A stretch of DNA of 64,000 nucleotides. Source: Pirellulales bacterium. GTDB taxonomy: Bacteria > Planctomycetota > Planctomycetia > Pirellulales > Lacipirellulaceae. Positions 38,195 through 47,014 of this stretch are shown here, in pieces. The stretch lies in the NCBI GenBank assembly GCA_022448265.1, contig JAKVCC010000016.1:1-64000 (forward strand), read 5' to 3'. Below the pieces are notes generated by a model that searched no databases, was not told the origin of the DNA, and saw nothing but the letters and a program-made list of their open reading frames with translations. Both the position numbers and the translations under genes were made by a program. How positions within the stretch are numbered: the stretch's first letter is position 1; every line of letters starts with the position of its first letter.

Positions 38195-39034
38195 ATGTAT
38201 TACATCGACCCGCACATTCACATGGTTTCGCGAACTACCGACGACTACGAGACTCTGGCAAAGATGGGCTGCGTCGCGGTGAGCGAGCCCGCTTTTTGGG
38301 CCGGTTACGATCGCGGAAGTTCGGCAGGATTTCGCGATTATTTCGAGCAATTAACCAGCTTCGAGGCTAAGCGCGCGGCCAGCTATGGCATCCAGCACTT
38401 CACTTGGCTATGCATCAATGCTAAAGAAGCGGAGAATGTATCCCTCTCACGTGAAGTCATTGCGATGATCCCCGAATTTCTGGATCGGGCGGGCGTATTG
38501 GGTATCGGTGAAATCGGCCTGAATAAGAATACACGCAACGAAGCTACCATTTTTCTCGAGCACCTAGATCTGGCTGCGAAAACAGATGAGCAGATTCTGA
38601 TCCACACGCCCCACCTGGAAGATAAGTATCAGGGGACGCGGATGATTCTCGATATGCTCACAGGCGATCGTCGTCTCGACCGCTCACGTATATTGGTCGA
38701 TCATGTGGAAGAGCACACCGTGCGATGGGTGCTGGAGGCTGGGTTTTGGGCGGGGATGACGCTCTACCCGGTAAGTAAGTGCACGCCCGAACGGGCCGTC
38801 GATATGGTGGAGCTGTATGGCCCGGAGCGTTTGCTAGTCAATTCGGCCGGTGACTGGGGGCCTTCCAAGCCGACCGCCGTACCGGATTTTATCTTGGAAA
38901 TGCGCAGTCGCGGCCATAGCGAGCAAGCCATTCGCCAAGTCGTCTACGAAAACCCAGTGAAATTTTTCAGCCAGAGCCGGAATTTTACCTTTGAGGCGCC
39001 CGAGTGGGCTGAGGCTGAGGTGCGCCACCCGTAG
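38195..39034 (+). CDS. eboB: TatD-family hydrolase, EboB-like
   Basis: 279-residue metal-dependent hydrolase of the TatD/amidohydrolase fold, probably cytoplasmic. The His-x-His pair is in IDPHIHMVSRTTDDYE. Further ligands are Glu in GEIGLNK, His in LIHTPH, His in DHVEEHT and Asp in VNSAGDWGPS. The VSRTTDDYETLA start, AVSEPAFWAGYD, and the GFWAGMTLYPVSKCTPER segment are typical of the EboB branch rather than of TatD nucleases. EboB belongs to the ebo metabolite-traffic cluster; the matching prenyltransferase and phosphatase genes lie 12-16 kb away at 50823-54123. Direct substrate is unknown. Confidence 0.83.
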   Translation: MYYIDPHIHMVSRTTDDYETLAKMGCVAVSEPAFWAGYDRGSSAGFRDYFEQLTSFEAKRAASYGIQHFTWLCINAKEAENVSLSREVIAMIPEFLDRAGVLGIGEIGLNKNTRNEATIFLEHLDLAAKTDEQILIHTPHLEDKYQGTRMILDMLTGDRRLDRSRILVDHVEEHTVRWVLEAGFWAGMTLYPVSKCTPERAVDMVELYGPERLLVNSAGDWGPSKPTAVPDFILEMRSRGHSEQAIRQVVYENPVKFFSQSRNFTFEAPEWAEAEVRHP

Positions 39035-39097
39035 CATTGGGATTAGTCATGTCGCGTGACGCACGTGGCGACGCCCATGTTCTGTACGGGCTGCTGA

Positions 39098-40222
39098 TCA
39101 CCGTGTCGGTCGGTCGGTCTTCGTGGCCGCTACGCTTTTCTTGGCTGAGCGCTGTCGGTTATCCGCCCGCGGATTTTTCTTTGCGTTTTGCTGCGCCTGG
39201 CGGCGTGCTTCCCGCTGGACGTTACGTTTCACGTTGGCCGCCACGCGGTCTGGGTGGACGACGTAGAGTTTGGGGTCGTCGATGACGAATGGCGTTGACC
39301 AGGTTTTGCCGTCGTCTCGGTTGCACACGTCAAAGAAAAAAGTGCGAAACCGCTGTGCACTGTAGCTGTAAGGAAACTGGGACGTCAGGTGGTCCTTAGC
39401 GGTCAGGTCCTCCACGCCCGGTTTGGCGTAATAGTGAACCTGACCATTAGGGGTGACCGACATGCCCAACGTCCACCAACCAAACTGATCAGCGGGAATT
39501 ACTTTGTAGCGGACGTCCTGTCCGCGGCTATTGCCGCGCACGGTCAAAGCAGCAGAGTCTTCTTTGATGTTGCGACTGGTCTTGCTTCGGAAATGAATCC
39601 AGATTCCCGGCCAGTAGGGCTCAACCGTTGTTGACTTGCGTCCGCCAAACAAGCCAGGCGAGGCACGCTCGGTTGCCACAGTCGAGGCGCTGATGCGAAA
39701 TCCAAAGTGCGGGCCCGTTCGGTTTTCCCACTCGTCGGCGGGTGGCAAATATACGCGTGCCACCACGCTGGGAACGTCGCTAACAGGAATGCTCATGCCC
39801 AATCGCCGGATGCAGTTGACAATAAGGTCGTCCTGTTGGACGGTGAAGGTGCGCCGACCGGGAATGCCTGAATCACGGGTGCGCATCAAGAGCGAGTACT
39901 GGCTTCCGGCAAGGCCACCCACCGGTGTTGGCACGACTTCCATTTGATCTGGCTGTCCGCGTTCAGGCCCTTCCTTCCAACGGTTATTGGTTGACCTGCC
40001 GGTCGGGGCACGTAATCGTTCGTCTTGTTCGCGAGAACTCTTGGGAAAATTATTGATAAAGCCCCAGTTGGCGTCTTCGAAGTCGTCGCCGACGTAGTCG
40101 ATGTGGGTCCCTGTGCCGGGCACGGCCGAGCCGCCGGGTATTCCGAATAAATCCGTCGCAAATGTAGGAATCAAGGCGGCAGCCAGCAGGGCTGTCGCGA
40201 GGCGGCGGCAGGTAAGATTCAT
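39098..40222 (-). CDS. Secreted protein of unknown function
   Basis: 374 residues. The ATG at 40222 gives a signal peptide (MNLTCRRLATALLAAALIPT, ending near FATDLFG). The mature part is beta-rich and begins THIDYVGDDFEDANWGF, which resembles the opening of concanavalin-like secreted domains seen in planctomycetes. The C terminus is a basic, low-complexity tail rich in Arg, Lys, Gln and Ala (REARRQAQQNAKK). No catalytic motif was recognised. It is convergent with the EboB-like gene. Confidence 0.75.
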   Translation of the reverse strand: MNLTCRRLATALLAAALIPTFATDLFGIPGGSAVPGTGTHIDYVGDDFEDANWGFINNFPKSSREQDERLRAPTGRSTNNRWKEGPERGQPDQMEVVPTPVGGLAGSQYSLLMRTRDSGIPGRRTFTVQQDDLIVNCIRRLGMSIPVSDVPSVVARVYLPPADEWENRTGPHFGFRISASTVATERASPGLFGGRKSTTVEPYWPGIWIHFRSKTSRNIKEDSAALTVRGNSRGQDVRYKVIPADQFGWWTLGMSVTPNGQVHYYAKPGVEDLTAKDHLTSQFPYSYSAQRFRTFFFDVCNRDDGKTWSTPFVIDDPKLYVVHPDRVAANVKRNVQREARRQAQQNAKKNPRADNRQRSAKKSVAATKTDRPTR

Positions 40223-40472
40223 AGTTTCAACTCGCGGAGAATGAAGGATCGAACGGGTGGCCATGGCTGCATATCTAGACCGCCTACTAGGCTTATCGGA
40301 AGGTACCGGCTGCAGAATTGGCAGGTAGTGGCGCGCTATGCGCAGATTACCTAGCCATCTTGGCCGTTGACTGGAGGCGTCTGAATGAGCCGCCGCCTAG
40401 GCAGGCCGGAACGAGCGGACGTCTGGCGGGCTGTTGTGCCGCGCCTGGCCTTCAGCTGAGAATCCCTGGCCA
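40223..40472. other. Intergenic region, no gene seen
   Basis: 250 bases between two minus-strand secreted-protein genes. No supported gene or clear terminator. Confidence 0.35.
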
Positions 40473-41543
40473 CTAGCGCAAGGAGCCGCCGCGGCCGCGT
40501 GTGTCGTACACACTTACCGACTGAGCCGTGGCAGATCGTGGGGTCCGCCGTGGCCATTCTTGCGGTTCGGCGGAAACCACATCTGCCACGGGTGGCGCGC
40601 CGAGGTTGGCTACAGTACTTGGGTCGGGAAAATGCTGAATATTTTGCGGGCGTTCGCTTTGCGGGCGAGGCGGATTGTCCGACACCGGGGCGGAAGGGTT
40701 TTGCCCGCGGACAATCGCTGTCGGCGGCCCATCGTTAGAGGCGGTCCTCACACGGTCGCGATTGGCACCAGCGACCAACTGCTGTTCCGGTCTGCCTGCG
40801 CGGACCCAATCCATCCAGGTATTTTGCAGCGACAGCAAATTGGGATGACCAAAATGCTCGGAAACTGCAAGGGGCCAATTCTCGTCTTGCAGTCCGTCGG
40901 CAAGAAAGTCCAAGAACTTGCGTTTGCCGTACTGAGATATCAAAAACTTGGCCACAGAGTGGCCTTGCGCGTAGAGCGGCAGAACATTTTTCGGATACTC
41001 TTTCATGGCAAACATGTTGCTGAACGGAATGCCCTTCCGCGTCCGTAAAAACTTGATCAGCATTGTCTCCATTTTTGAGACCTCGCTGACGTGCTCAACG
41101 GTTGTGCAAGCGCCTTCATCGGCCCAGCGTGGCAGCGGCCGACGGAAATGACTGGCGAAAATTGTGTGCGTTATCTCGTGAGGCAACACGGAGTCGAGAA
41201 TCCGCTGCCGTGAACCTTGAATCTGCATCCGCCAGCCAAACACGTGGCCGCGGTCGAATACAAAACTGGTTTCCCCGCCCGCGCCAAGGCCGGGGCGCAC
41301 GATGGCCTTAATCGGGCAACGCTTGGACCAAGGCGGCAGCTCCTTGCCGAGCCATTCCTGGGCCAGTTGAGTTCGCCAGTGTTCGGCCATGTCGCCGATC
41401 TCTTTGGCCAATTCTGGTGTGGGAGCATCGACGGTGAAATTGGTGGTGCGATAACCGGCACCCTGGGCCGGCAGGCCAGACGGTGCCAGGAGTACGAATG
41501 CGAAGATGGCCGAACTTGCGGCTCGAACGAAATGAGCTTCCAT
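40473..41543 (-). CDS. Secreted HExxH metallopeptidase-like protein
   Basis: 356 residues from the ATG at 41543, which has AAAGGTG seven bases upstream; the ATG two codons earlier lies too close to it. A signal peptide covers about residues 1-28 (ending GLPAQG). The zinc motif HEITH is in VLPHEITHTIFASHF, followed by PRWADEGACTTVEH with the third-ligand-type Glu, as in MA-clan peptidases that pair an HExxH with a downstream WxxEG. The C-terminal third is a Pro/Arg/Ser-rich low-complexity tail. Substrate unknown. The next minus-strand gene upstream is fabI. Confidence 0.8.
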   Translation of the reverse strand: MEAHFVRAASSAIFAFVLLAPSGLPAQGAGYRTTNFTVDAPTPELAKEIGDMAEHWRTQLAQEWLGKELPPWSKRCPIKAIVRPGLGAGGETSFVFDRGHVFGWRMQIQGSRQRILDSVLPHEITHTIFASHFRRPLPRWADEGACTTVEHVSEVSKMETMLIKFLRTRKGIPFSNMFAMKEYPKNVLPLYAQGHSVAKFLISQYGKRKFLDFLADGLQDENWPLAVSEHFGHPNLLSLQNTWMDWVRAGRPEQQLVAGANRDRVRTASNDGPPTAIVRGQNPSAPVSDNPPRPQSERPQNIQHFPDPSTVANLGAPPVADVVSAEPQEWPRRTPRSATAQSVSVYDTRGRGGSLR

Positions 41544-41838
41544 GCTCATCACCTTTTGGCTGGGAGGACAAATGTTTGTCAAAGCGATGTCAGGCTTCCT
41601 GGCATCGTTTACGGCCGACACGAAGATGCGTATCAAGTGTCGCAAATGGCGGACCAAATCCCTTGGCCGGGGCGCGCTCGCCGGGGCCAACGGATCTACC
41701 GGCCGGATTTGGCAATATCTTTTGCCGGCGGGGTCCTAGGTGAGGCGGGTGCATGTTGCAGAATTTACCAAGCCGCAGGCAGATTTACCTAGGGAGATTT
41801 CTCAGAAACTCCGCAGGGTGCTAGCACCGCCGAGGCCG

Positions 41839-42669
41839 TTATACCGATTGGGCCGCCTTCATTTTCTCCAGCATCCTGCCCGGCGAACCCATCGCGTTGT
41901 AGCCACCGTCCAGATGCATGATCTCACCGGTAACGCCCGCCGATTGGGGCGAAAGCAGAAAGCTGCCGCAGTTGCCCGCTTCCTCATGCGTGATGTTGCG
42001 GCCCAGTGGAGCCATCGCTTCGTAGAGGCCAAGCATTTCGTCAACGCCGGCACCGCGCCCAGAAATCGTTTGCAACGGGCCCGCGCTGAGTGCGTTTACC
42101 CTGACGCCGCGCGGCCCCAGATCGTAGGCTAAATACTTCACAGCTGAATCCAGGGCTGCTTTGCAAATACCCATGACGTTGTAACCGGGCACCGTTTTTT
42201 CACCTCCATAGTAGGTGAGCGTCAAGATACTAGCGTCGTTCGACAGCAGGTCTTGGGCCGCGTGGGCCAGGGCGATGAGGCTGAAGGCGCTGATTTCCAT
42301 CGCCAGCTTAAAGCCTTCGCGACTGGTCGCAATGGTATCGCCCTTAAGATCGTCAGGCAAAGCAAAGGCGATCGAATGGAGCAAAAAGTCAATTTTTCCA
42401 AGTTCGCCCCGGCAGCGATCCATGACGGCCTCGATTTGCTCGTCCACGGTAATGTCCATCGGTTGCAGGAATTTGACCTGGGCGTTGCCGTTGGTCAATT
42501 TCTGCACGCGGCCGAGATTCTTCTGACGCGCGTCGTCGGCCTTGTCAGGCATGTACGAAAAACCGCATTCTCCCCCCTCGCTCAAAATGCGGTCGGCGAT
42601 GGCCCAAGCAATCGACTGTTTGTTAAAGACGCCCGTAATGAGCCCTTTTTTCCCTTGGAATGTTCCCAT
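41839..42669 (-). CDS. fabI: Enoyl-[acyl-carrier-protein] reductase (NADH)
   Basis: 276-residue short-chain dehydrogenase-type reductase that completes each cycle of type II fatty acid synthesis. Family features: GLITGVFNKQSIAWAIADR (nucleotide-binding, without the usual SDR GxxxGxG), DFLLHSIAFALPDDLKG, LTLTYYGGEKTVPGYNVMG with the active Tyr and, seven residues on, Lys in ICKAALDS (YNVMGICK). Triclosan-target type. It is divergent from the sigma-54 activator gene. Confidence 0.96.
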   Translation of the reverse strand: MGTFQGKKGLITGVFNKQSIAWAIADRILSEGGECGFSYMPDKADDARQKNLGRVQKLTNGNAQVKFLQPMDITVDEQIEAVMDRCRGELGKIDFLLHSIAFALPDDLKGDTIATSREGFKLAMEISAFSLIALAHAAQDLLSNDASILTLTYYGGEKTVPGYNVMGICKAALDSAVKYLAYDLGPRGVRVNALSAGPLQTISGRGAGVDEMLGLYEAMAPLGRNITHEEAGNCGSFLLSPQSAGVTGEIMHLDGGYNAMGSPGRMLEKMKAAQSV

Positions 42670-42890
42670 CTACAAACTCCTCACGTGAATTCAGTCCGTC
42701 GGTCCTTCTGGTATTGAGACGCTGCTGGACACCGCCAGGCGAGCGTGCAAGCTGCGCAAGATACCACCTCCCCTACATAGGGAGAAAGGGGCAAAGGCCT
42801 AAGCTGCTCAGACACAACGGGCCCCCAGGGCGTTGCGTTTTAGACTCAGTTTGGGTAGTATGCAATGTATCAATTTGATTTCCATGTAAT

Positions 42891-42916
42891 CACTTTTCGC
42901 GTAGGCGTAAAAAGTG
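42891..42916. promoter_or_regulatory. Inverted repeat upstream of the sigma-54 activator
   Basis: CACTTTTCGC (42891-42900) faces GCGTAAAAAGTG (42905-42916) across four bases, with one extra base in the right arm. It lies 35 bases before the activator start codon and could be an operator or an RNA hairpin near the transcription start. Confidence 0.4.
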
Positions 42917-42951
42917 TTGTTAATTTGAGTGTGCAGTAAAAGGTTATAGCC

Positions 42952-44829
42952 ATGACTCAAACATCTAGCTGGCAAGACTTTATGCAATTACTGCTGGCCC
43001 AGGTCGCCGAGAGTGAGGGTGTCGAGGACTTCTTTGAGCAAGTCCTTCCAGCAATTAACAGCATGTTGGCCGTTGATTCGGTAGCCGTGGTTCGATCCAA
43101 CCCACCGGACTGGCAGGTTGTGTCGTGTGTCGGCAGTGCCACGGCGGAAATACCTGCCGAGGTGGCGGCGGAGGCGTTGGACAAGGAATCCCTATCCCAA
43201 AGTGATGGCTGGGTGGCGGTTCCCTTGGCTGACAAGCACGCGCTGCTGCTGCGGTCACAGCTTGGGTCCGGCGAGGTGTCCCGCCTGCAAGGGGCAATGG
43301 CCCAGGGATTGGCAACTGTAAAAAAACAGCATCAACAAGGTGATCGTATTCGCCGCCTGGAGAAGATCCTCGACATCACTCACGCTTGGAGTCAAACCAA
43401 CTGTACTGAAGCACTCCTGGTGGCGATGGCTGAGGCCGCGACTGAGCTCTTGGCGGCTGACAGGGCCAGTATTTTTCTCTGGGATAAGGCGAACCACTCG
43501 CTAGTGGGGCGACCGGCACTTGGAGTGGAGGGGGATGAATTGCTTATTCCCGATGACCAGGGCATCGTGGGGCAGGTTGTCCAATCGGGTGAACCGCGCC
43601 GCGTGGGGGGTGGCTTGGAAGACGACCAAATCGCGCGTAGCGTCGACCAGCAGACTGGCTACCATACCCAAACCATCTTGTGTGTGCCGTTGGTCTTTCC
43701 TTCCGGTAAGTGCCTTGGCGCGTTTGAGGTCCTCAACAAGCGATCAGGCCGCTTTAGCGAAGAAGATGAGCGGGGGCTTCAGGAACTTGCGGCACACGCG
43801 GCGGTCGCGCTGGAAAACACACAGCATCTTGAAGAACTCCTTTCCAAACACCAGTTATTGGTGGAGGAAGCGGCCGAAGGTGTGCAGCTGATTGGCGACA
43901 GTGCGGCCATTGAGGCGGTTCGTTCGACGACTCGGCGCATTGCCGACACCGATTTGGCCATCCTCATTTTGGGTGGAAACGGGACAGGAAAAGAAGTCGT
44001 TGCCCGCTCGATTCACTATCTTAGTCGTCGTCGCGAGCAGCCGTTTATTGCCGTCAATTGCGCGGCGCTTACCGAAACCTTGCTCGAAAGTGAGCTCTTT
44101 GGTCATGAGAAAGGGGCGTTTACTGATGCCCATGACACGCGGGCAGGTAAGTTTGAGCTGGCAACAGGAGGGACACTTTTTCTGGATGAGATCGGCGACA
44201 TGAGTCTGAGCGGACAGGCTAAGCTGCTCCGTGTTTTAGAGGATAAGGTCGTTGTACGCGTAGGCGGATCGGTACCGATTCATACCGAAGTGCGTATCCT
44301 GGCAGCAACAAATCAAGACCTGGGGAAAATGGTCCGCGAAAAAAAATTCCGCGAGGATTTGTTTTTCCGTCTCAACGTGGTCAGCTTGGATCTTCCGCCG
44401 CTCCGCCAGCGGGGTAACGACATTTTGATCCTGGCCGAGTTCTTCCTGGCAGGGTTCTGCCAAAGCATGGGCCGTCGTACGCCCAGTTTTTCGGCAGCGG
44501 CCAAAAAACAGCTCTTGGCCCATGCCTGGCCCGGCAATGTCCGCGAGCTGCGGAATCTCATGGAACGGCTGGCCTATCTTTCTGCAGGGAATCGTGTTGA
44601 GGTCGAAGATCTGGCTTTTATCGACGCCGGAGGAGCGCCGGAGGTTCAGCGTCTCGATATGGGTTCAACCCTCTCGGAGGCGTCGCGTGATTTTCAGCGG
44701 GAGTACATTCGCCAGATGATCGATACCACCCAGGGGAATATGAGCCAGGCCGCCCAGCGTTTGGGCCTGCACCGTTCGAATCTCTATCGCAAGATGCGTC
44801 AGTTAGGTATGGAAGCGGATGAAGAGTGA
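42952..44829 (+). CDS. Sigma-54-dependent transcriptional activator with GAF domain
   Basis: 625 residues. Residues 1-130 may be a degenerate GAF-like sensor; a clear GAF domain covers about 150-290 (ASIFLWDKANHSLVGRPALG; CVPLVFPSGKCLGAFEVLN). The AAA+ domain has the P-loop GGNGTGKE (341-348), a sigma-54 contact loop reading GAFTDA (388-393; usually GAFTGA), and GGTLFLDEIGDMSLSGQAKL. The C terminus is a Fis-type helix-turn-helix (MSQAAQRLGLHRSNLYRKMR). The GAF-AAA-HTH architecture suggests activation controlled by a small ligand. No sigma-54 promoter was found nearby. Confidence 0.95.
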   Translation: MTQTSSWQDFMQLLLAQVAESEGVEDFFEQVLPAINSMLAVDSVAVVRSNPPDWQVVSCVGSATAEIPAEVAAEALDKESLSQSDGWVAVPLADKHALLLRSQLGSGEVSRLQGAMAQGLATVKKQHQQGDRIRRLEKILDITHAWSQTNCTEALLVAMAEAATELLAADRASIFLWDKANHSLVGRPALGVEGDELLIPDDQGIVGQVVQSGEPRRVGGGLEDDQIARSVDQQTGYHTQTILCVPLVFPSGKCLGAFEVLNKRSGRFSEEDERGLQELAAHAAVALENTQHLEELLSKHQLLVEEAAEGVQLIGDSAAIEAVRSTTRRIADTDLAILILGGNGTGKEVVARSIHYLSRRREQPFIAVNCAALTETLLESELFGHEKGAFTDAHDTRAGKFELATGGTLFLDEIGDMSLSGQAKLLRVLEDKVVVRVGGSVPIHTEVRILAATNQDLGKMVREKKFREDLFFRLNVVSLDLPPLRQRGNDILILAEFFLAGFCQSMGRRTPSFSAAAKKQLLAHAWPGNVRELRNLMERLAYLSAGNRVEVEDLAFIDAGGAPEVQRLDMGSTLSEASRDFQREYIRQMIDTTQGNMSQAAQRLGLHRSNLYRKMRQLGMEADEE

Positions 44830-45006
44830 CAGAATCTGCGAGAGTTTCAGGCTTTGCGTGGCGTACTGACGGCCAATTTGGTTGTTGTGGAAATCCATTT
44901 CTCGTTTGGTCGGCGCAATTTTTTTGCTCGTGCTATGGAGCAATACTGATACGATCCCTCGGAATTTCGGGATCGAAATCTGAAAATTCGTGCCGCAAGG
45001 CGCCCG
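44830..45006. other. Spacer between the activator and dnaA
   Basis: About 177 bases, no supported gene. Convergent genes end on both sides. Imperfect inverted repeats around 44955-44975 (GATCCCTCGGAATTTCGGGATC) could form a short stem; no T-run follows. Confidence 0.4.
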
Positions 45007-46512
45007 TTATGCGCTGCGCATCACCGCTTCCACTTGGCGGATCGCTTCCTCGACATGACACGGCCGGTCCGCCACGTGCAGGTTCGCACCTCGACTTACG
45101 AGTCCTTCAATTCTCTTGTGAGCCGAAATTACGGTGCTGTGGCTGCTCCGTCCGAAGTAGGCGCCGATTTCTCCCAGGGCGGCGCGGGTGTATTTGCGCG
45201 ACAACCACATCGCTAGCATGCGAGGCTCCGCGAGGGAGCGGGTCTTGCGTTTGGACTTCAGACTGCCCGGCTCCACGCCAAACACCTGGCAAACGGCCCG
45301 CTGGATGTCGGCCAGTCGAACGGTTGGCGTATTTTGCTGGACGTACTCCATAAGCGTGGCGCGTGTAAGATCGGCGGTCATCGGTGTGCCCTGGGCCTGG
45401 CTAGTGGCAACGAGCAAATTGATCGCCCCGCATATCTGCCGTGCGCTGCCAGCGACCTGCGTCGCAATAAGCGTCATAATCTCTTCGTCGGCGGGCAAGC
45501 CCATCTGGGCAGCAAAGCGGCGAGTGATGCCCAAGCGGGTAGCGTAACTGGGCAGTTCCAGGGGTACTGCCAGACCGCCTGAAATACGTGAAACCAAATC
45601 GGAGCTTTGGTGCTGAAGGTCACCGGGGCTACGATCGCAGGTGAGTACAATCTGACGACCCCTCTCGTGCAAGGTATCGATCGTATACAGCAGTTCGTCG
45701 AGGGTTGCCCGCTTGCCGACCAGGAATTGGATGTCGTCGATCACTAGGGCATCGACCGAACGGTATTTTTGCCGGAAACCGGGCAGTGCCCGGTGATGGA
45801 GTCCCTCCAGGAACTCCGAGGTGAACTGCTCGGCCGTTAATCGGATTGCCCGCACCCGTGCGGGTGCATGCTTCCAATGGTGAAGCATTGCGTAAACCAA
45901 GTGAGTCTTGCCGACGCCTGGGGGGCCAAACAGACAGAGGGGGCCGTAGTGGCCCAGCCAGCGGGCTACCGATTGCGCCGTGCGGCAAGCCAGGTCATTG
46001 CCCGGCCCGACAACATAATTGGCAAACGTAGCGCCCGTGGCAACGGTCGATTTCGACCCCCGCCCGCGTGGGGTCGAACCCTCATTTCCGGACCCCGATG
46101 CCGCGTCAGAATCGGAATCCAGACGCGGTGCAGTGTTTTCTGTATTGGCTGCAGCAACGGCCCCACTTTTGCCCGTCGCAGTTTTAGTAACGGTCGATTC
46201 AGCAGCCGTAGTTTTTGTCGAGGTGGCCTTCGCACGCTCGGGTTCTGAGCCCGTGGATTGTGCTGACTTGGTCAGCACATGGTACTCAATCGTCACGTCG
46301 CGCTGCCACACATCCATGGCAGCGTCTCGCAGTGCGTCGTGCAGACGGCTGCGCAGCCACTTCATTTCAAATTCCGTGGGGCAGCCGATGCACAGCTTTT
46401 CATCGACGTATTTGATCGAAGCGTGCGGTCCCACCCAGAGTTCATAGCGCTGCGGTCCGAGACGAGCTACGAGTGCTTCCCGTAATATGGACAGCCTGTC
46501 CGAACCATCCAT
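45007..46512 (-). CDS. dnaA: Chromosomal replication initiator protein DnaA
   Basis: 501 residues from the ATG at 46512 (a GTG two codons earlier is possible). Domain I (about 1-75) is LREALVARLGPQRYELWVGP-like. A Thr/Ser/Ala-rich linker follows (about 80-160). Domain III has the P-loop GPPGVGKTH and a Walker B VIDDIQFLVG. Domain IV has SKRKTRSLAEPRMLAMWLSR and a helix-turn-helix whose usual DHTTV is SHSTV here (YFGRSSHSTVI), a difference in residues that read the DnaA box. ATG is preceded by AGGATGTGG. The neighbours are not the usual dnaN or gyrB. Confidence 0.93.
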   Translation of the reverse strand: MDGSDRLSILREALVARLGPQRYELWVGPHASIKYVDEKLCIGCPTEFEMKWLRSRLHDALRDAAMDVWQRDVTIEYHVLTKSAQSTGSEPERAKATSTKTTAAESTVTKTATGKSGAVAAANTENTAPRLDSDSDAASGSGNEGSTPRGRGSKSTVATGATFANYVVGPGNDLACRTAQSVARWLGHYGPLCLFGPPGVGKTHLVYAMLHHWKHAPARVRAIRLTAEQFTSEFLEGLHHRALPGFRQKYRSVDALVIDDIQFLVGKRATLDELLYTIDTLHERGRQIVLTCDRSPGDLQHQSSDLVSRISGGLAVPLELPSYATRLGITRRFAAQMGLPADEEIMTLIATQVAGSARQICGAINLLVATSQAQGTPMTADLTRATLMEYVQQNTPTVRLADIQRAVCQVFGVEPGSLKSKRKTRSLAEPRMLAMWLSRKYTRAALGEIGAYFGRSSHSTVISAHKRIEGLVSRGANLHVADRPCHVEEAIRQVEAVMRSA

Positions 46513-47014
46513 GACCACATCCTGCTGCTATGCAAAAAAAAACACGCCGAGCGGCCATTCTAAGGATGCTAGCAGAGGGCTGACAGCCCTTGACTTGCTG
46601 GGTCGACTTGTCCCACGACCGCATCGCGCTAGATGCCGGGAACTAATGCGTTTTTTTGACGGCAATCCGATCGAAAAATTTTTTTCCGCAAGAGGCCGCC
46701 TGTGGAAAAGATGTTTGGCAAGCAAAATTTGTCCAGCGGCTGCGTGCAAAAGCCCTTATTTGGCTCGTTTTTGCGAGAAAAAATGCCCCGTCGCTGCCCG
46801 TGAATCGCGTACCACAAAATGCAGGCCAATGGATTCGGCGACCCACTACAAATTGGATGCCCCTTTTCGATTCCCCATTTGCTTGTCCCCCCGGGAGCCC
46901 CCTATTCTCTGATAGACACTAGTTCGTTTTTTCCTTGAGCCCTGAGACAGCCTCATTCCCTGGGTGCCTTTGTTGTCCGAAATGCCCTTGCTCCTGGGAA
47001 ATGCCCTGGGCCCC
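46513..47014. other. dnaA upstream region, possible origin-like element
   Basis: 502 bases upstream of dnaA. A DnaA-box-like TGTGGAAAA stands at 46701-46709, 8 of 9 matches to TGTGGATAA. AT-rich runs (GAAAAATTTTTTTCC at 46672-46686, AAAAAAAAA at 46534-46542) and a perfect hairpin AGGGCT-GAC-AGCCCT (46576-46590) are nearby. Only one box-like site was found, so an origin is speculative. Confidence 0.35.
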
